This document shows, in pieces, positions 4,553 to 6,852 of a stretch of DNA of 6,852 bases (position 1 is its first letter; each line of letters starts with the position of its first letter). The translations under genes were made by a program, and so were the position numbers. A model generated the notes under the pieces. The model saw nothing but the letters and a program-made list of their open reading frames with translations. It was not told the DNA's origin and searched no databases. The stretch is from DAOUMF01 sp034411955. Lineage in GTDB: Bacteria > Chloroflexota > Dehalococcoidia > SM23-28-2 > RBG-16-64-32. The stretch covers positions 1 through 6,852 of the forward strand of contig DAOUMF010000141.1 in NCBI GenBank assembly GCA_034411955.1. The letters run 5' to 3'.

Positions 4553-6231
4553 TAAACGCCGGTGGGGGCGCTGTAGTCCCCGAACACGTTCCGCATGATG
4601 CCGCAGATCTCGCCCAGGGTGGCGTAGACCTTGACAGCCTCCACGATGGGGTGGAGCAGGTTCCCGCCATCGCGGCAGGCCCCATCCAGCCGTTTGAGGA
4701 CCGCGCGCACGGCGGCGTCATCGCGTTGCTTCTTGACGTCCTGGAGCTTCTTCATCTGGGCCCGCTCCGTCTCTGGGTTCACCCGGAAGATCATCTTCGG
4801 CCCCTCGTCCTCCACCCGGAACCGGTTGACGCCGACGATGGTCTTCTTGCCCTCGTCCACCGCCCGCTGGTAGGCCCAGGACGCTTCCTGGATCTCCCGC
4901 TGGACGTATCCGGACTCGATGGCGGTGACGGCGCCGCCCATGTCCTCGATGCGGTGGATGTACTCCCAGGCCCCCTTCTCCAGTTCGTTGGTCAGCCACT
5001 CGATGAAGTAGGAGCCGGCCAGCGGGTCGGCGCTGTCAGTGACGCCACTCTCGTAGGCGATGATCTGTTGGGTGCGCACGGCGATGCGCTGGGCCTCTTC
5101 GGTGGGCAGAGCCAGCGCCTCGTCGTGGCAGGAAAGGGCCAGGGACTGGACGCCGCCCAGGACGGTGGCCAGGCCTTGGAAGGCGGCACGCACGATGTTC
5201 AGCTCGGGCTGCTGGGCGGTGAGGGTGGCGCCGCCGGTCTGGACGTGGGTGCGGAACATCCAGGAACGGGGGTCCTTGGCCCCGTAGCGCTCGCGCATGA
5301 TCTTGGCCCACATGCGACGCAGGGCACGGTACTTGGCAGCCTCCTCCAGGAAGTTGTTCTGGGTGTTGAAGATCCAAGAGATGCGAGGAGCGAAGCTATC
5401 GATCTCCACGCCGCGGTCGAGGGCCGCATCGATGTAAGCGACGGCGTTGGCGAAGGTGAAGGCCATCTCCTGGACGGCGGTGGCGCCTGCCTCACGGATA
5501 TGGTAGCCGCTGATGCTGATGCTGTTGAATTTGGGGAGCTCCCTGGCGCAGTAGCCCATCAGGTCGGCGGCGAGGCGCAGGGAGGCGCGGGGCGGGTAAA
5601 TGTAGGTACCGCGAGCCACGTACTCCTTGAGCACGTCATTCTGGACGGTGCCTTGGATCTTATCGCCGGGCACGCCCTGCTTCTGGCCGACCACGGCGTA
5701 CATGGCGACGAGGACGGCCGCGGGAGCGTTGATGGTCATTGAGGTGCTGACCTGATCCAGGGGGATGCCATCGAACGTCGTCTCCATGTCGTGGAGGGTG
5801 TCGATGGCGACGCCCACCTTGCCGACCTCGCCCTGGGACATCGGGGCGTCGGAGTCGTATCCCAACTGGGTAGGCAGGTCAAAGGCGACGGAGAGGCCGG
5901 GCTGGCCCTGTGAGAGGAGGAACTTGAAGCGCTGGTTGCTCTCCTCAGCGGTGCCGTAGCCAGCGTACTGGCGGATGGACCACAGGCGGCCGCGGTACAT
6001 GGTGGGCTGCACGCCCCGGGTGTAGGGGTACTCGCCGGGGAAGCCAACATCGCGGGCGTAGTCGGTCTCCGCGATGTCGAGTGGGGTGTAGAGGCGTTTG
6101 CTCTCAGTGGAGCTGGTGCGGAAGTCGGCGTCGGAGCGTTCGCCGCTGCGATCCAGGGCCTTCTTGAGGGCGGCCTGCTCCCACCGCTCTTTCTCCTGAG
6201 CTATGCGCTCCAGCTCTTCCTTGTCCGCCAT
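4552..6231 (-). CDS. mutA: Methylmalonyl-CoA mutase, catalytic (large) chain without the B12 domain
   Basis: A protein of 559 residues covering the TIM-barrel half of coenzyme-B12 acyl-CoA mutases; the family interconverts (R)-methylmalonyl-CoA and succinyl-CoA. Numbering matches the Propionibacterium shermanii catalytic subunit, as I recall it, without gaps: T77, M78, R82, R87 and Y89 (MYRGRLWSIRQYAG), S114, Q197, R207, N236, Y243/H244 (SISGYH), R283 and S285. Y89 and R207 mark methylmalonyl-CoA specificity; isobutyryl-CoA mutases have Phe and Gln there. The chain stops at about the end of the barrel, with no DxHxxG cobalamin-binding domain, so a separate B12-binding chain must exist elsewhere. 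The start is supported by GGGGGAGG ending six bases before the ATG. It lies 73 bases downstream of the acyl-CoA dehydrogenase gene, with which it is probably cotranscribed. The gene symbol is loosely used, since two-chain forms are also called mcmA1. Confidence 0.93.
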   Translation of the reverse strand: MADKEELERIAQEKERWEQAALKKALDRSGERSDADFRTSSTESKRLYTPLDIAETDYARDVGFPGEYPYTRGVQPTMYRGRLWSIRQYAGYGTAEESNQRFKFLLSQGQPGLSVAFDLPTQLGYDSDAPMSQGEVGKVGVAIDTLHDMETTFDGIPLDQVSTSMTINAPAAVLVAMYAVVGQKQGVPGDKIQGTVQNDVLKEYVARGTYIYPPRASLRLAADLMGYCARELPKFNSISISGYHIREAGATAVQEMAFTFANAVAYIDAALDRGVEIDSFAPRISWIFNTQNNFLEEAAKYRALRRMWAKIMRERYGAKDPRSWMFRTHVQTGGATLTAQQPELNIVRAAFQGLATVLGGVQSLALSCHDEALALPTEEAQRIAVRTQQIIAYESGVTDSADPLAGSYFIEWLTNELEKGAWEYIHRIEDMGGAVTAIESGYVQREIQEASWAYQRAVDEGKKTIVGVNRFRVEDEGPKMIFRVNPETERAQMKKLQDVKKQRDDAAVRAVLKRLDGACRDGGNLLHPIVEAVKVYATLGEICGIMRNVFGDYSAPTGV

Positions 6232-6304
6232 GCGCTGCCTCCCCCTAGCCGGTGCCTGTACACGTCTCCTATGCTGAGCCCTCAGATTAGCGCCCGAGCG
6301 ATGG

Positions 6305-6852
6305 CTAATCCCCGTACAGCTTCAACAGGTTACGGGCTATGACCAGCCTCTGGATCTCGTTGGTGCCTTCACCGACGAGCATGAAGGGGGTGTCGCGGTA
6401 GAAGCGCTCCACCCGCATCTCCTTGGTATAGCCGTAGCCGCCATGGATACGCATAGCCTGGAGGGACACCTCCTGGGCCACCTCGGTGGCGAACAGCTTG
6501 GCCATGCCGCCCCACAGGTCTACACGCTCGCCAGCGTCCTTCTTGGCGGCGGCGGCCCGGGTCAGCAGCCGCGCCGCCTCGATCTTGGTGCCCATGTCCG
6601 CCAGCATGATCTGGATCGCCTGGTGCTCGGCGATGGGCCGGCCGAAGGTGTAGCGCTGCTTGGCGTAGCGGATGGAGTCCTCCAGGGCGGCGCTGGCGAC
6701 GCCCACAGCGCGGGAGGCCACGTTGATGCGGCCGATCTCAATCGTGGACATGATGTGGAACCAGCCCTTCCCCTCCTCACCGCCCACGAGGTTTCCGGCG
6801 GGCACGCGGGCGTCCTCGAAGAACAGCTCCGTGGTTTCGACCCCCTTGTAGC
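6305..6852 (-). CDS. Acyl-CoA dehydrogenase, C-terminal part (cut by the window edge)
   Basis: The last 181 residues of an acyl-CoA dehydrogenase; the frame is open to the right edge (YKGVETTELFFEDARVPAGN at the cut), so the start lies outside. The family oxidises acyl-CoA thioesters to 2-enoyl-CoA with FAD and passes electrons to electron-transfer flavoprotein. Visible signatures are the ELFFEDARVP strand, the GRINVASRAVGVASAALEDSIRYAKQRYTFGRPIAEHQAIQ helical region that contacts FAD, LQAMRIHGGYGYTKE and the closing FMLVGEGTNEIQRLVIARNLL. The Glu of GEGTNEIQ is at the place of the catalytic base in medium-chain enzymes (E376 in MCAD). Chain-length or branched-chain specificity cannot be read from this part. 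It is the first visible gene of the leftward cluster leading into the mutase. Confidence 0.93.
   Translation of the reverse strand, partial: YKGVETTELFFEDARVPAGNLVGGEEGKGWFHIMSTIEIGRINVASRAVGVASAALEDSIRYAKQRYTFGRPIAEHQAIQIMLADMGTKIEAARLLTRAAAAKKDAGERVDLWGGMAKLFATEVAQEVSLQAMRIHGGYGYTKEMRVERFYRDTPFMLVGEGTNEIQRLVIARNLLKLYGD

Noticed and set aside
4474..5742. A 422-codon open frame on the plus strand, antisense to the mutase
   Set aside because: The product is rich in Gly, Leu, Asp, His and Val, with no recognisable domain, and lies wholly opposite a certain gene. High-GC third positions remove stops from this frame, so it is an expected shadow.
6274..6285. Small CTGAG/CTCAG hairpin between the dehydrogenase and the mutase genes
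   Set aside because: A stem of four to five pairs with a minimal loop and no T-run is too weak to call a terminator, and cotranscription remains likely.

Overview
The window is a high-GC bacterial chromosomal segment. It has short gaps, gene pairs in several orientations, mostly good Shine-Dalgarno (SD) sites and no visible mobile element, CRISPR array, tRNA or rRNA. An aerobic-type acyl-CoA dehydrogenase, a separate-chain methylmalonyl-CoA mutase, DinB-fold and EthD-fold proteins and a short AlkA-type glycosylase would suit a free-living heterotroph such as a Chloroflexota or related lineage. That placement is inferred from protein style only and is weak.

Layout, left to right. (1) A small EthD-family protein (132-449, +) sits behind a good promoter. 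(2) It converges on an uncharacterised exported or membrane-anchored protein (461-1315, -), whose upstream neighbour on the same strand is a short AlkA-type DNA glycosylase (1412-2050, -). (3) A 183-base divergent region (2051-2233) carries a probable leaderless promoter for the glycosylase and a long hairpin just before the SD site of an uncharacterised acidic-tailed protein (2234-2653, +). (4) A 321-base non-coding stretch (2654-2974) holds a TATACT promoter element with a perfect 12-base palindrome next to it, then a polytopic membrane protein (2975-3667, +). (5) From the right edge, transcribed leftwards, come a partial acyl-CoA dehydrogenase (6305-6852), the catalytic chain of methylmalonyl-CoA mutase (4552-6231), a DinB-family protein whose start overlaps the mutase stop (4025-4552), and a small three-helix membrane protein (3712-4005).

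How they fit together. The dehydrogenase and mutase point to acyl-CoA catabolism: oxidation of acyl-CoA thioesters, and conversion of methylmalonyl-CoA to succinyl-CoA for entry to the TCA cycle. The mutase lacks its cobalamin-binding domain, so a separate B12-binding chain must be encoded outside the window. The glycosylase repairs alkylated DNA. I see no clear new multi-gene system. The most unusual signals are regulatory: the leader hairpin at 2176-2214, the palindrome at 2868-2879 and the apparent leaderless start of the glycosylase gene.
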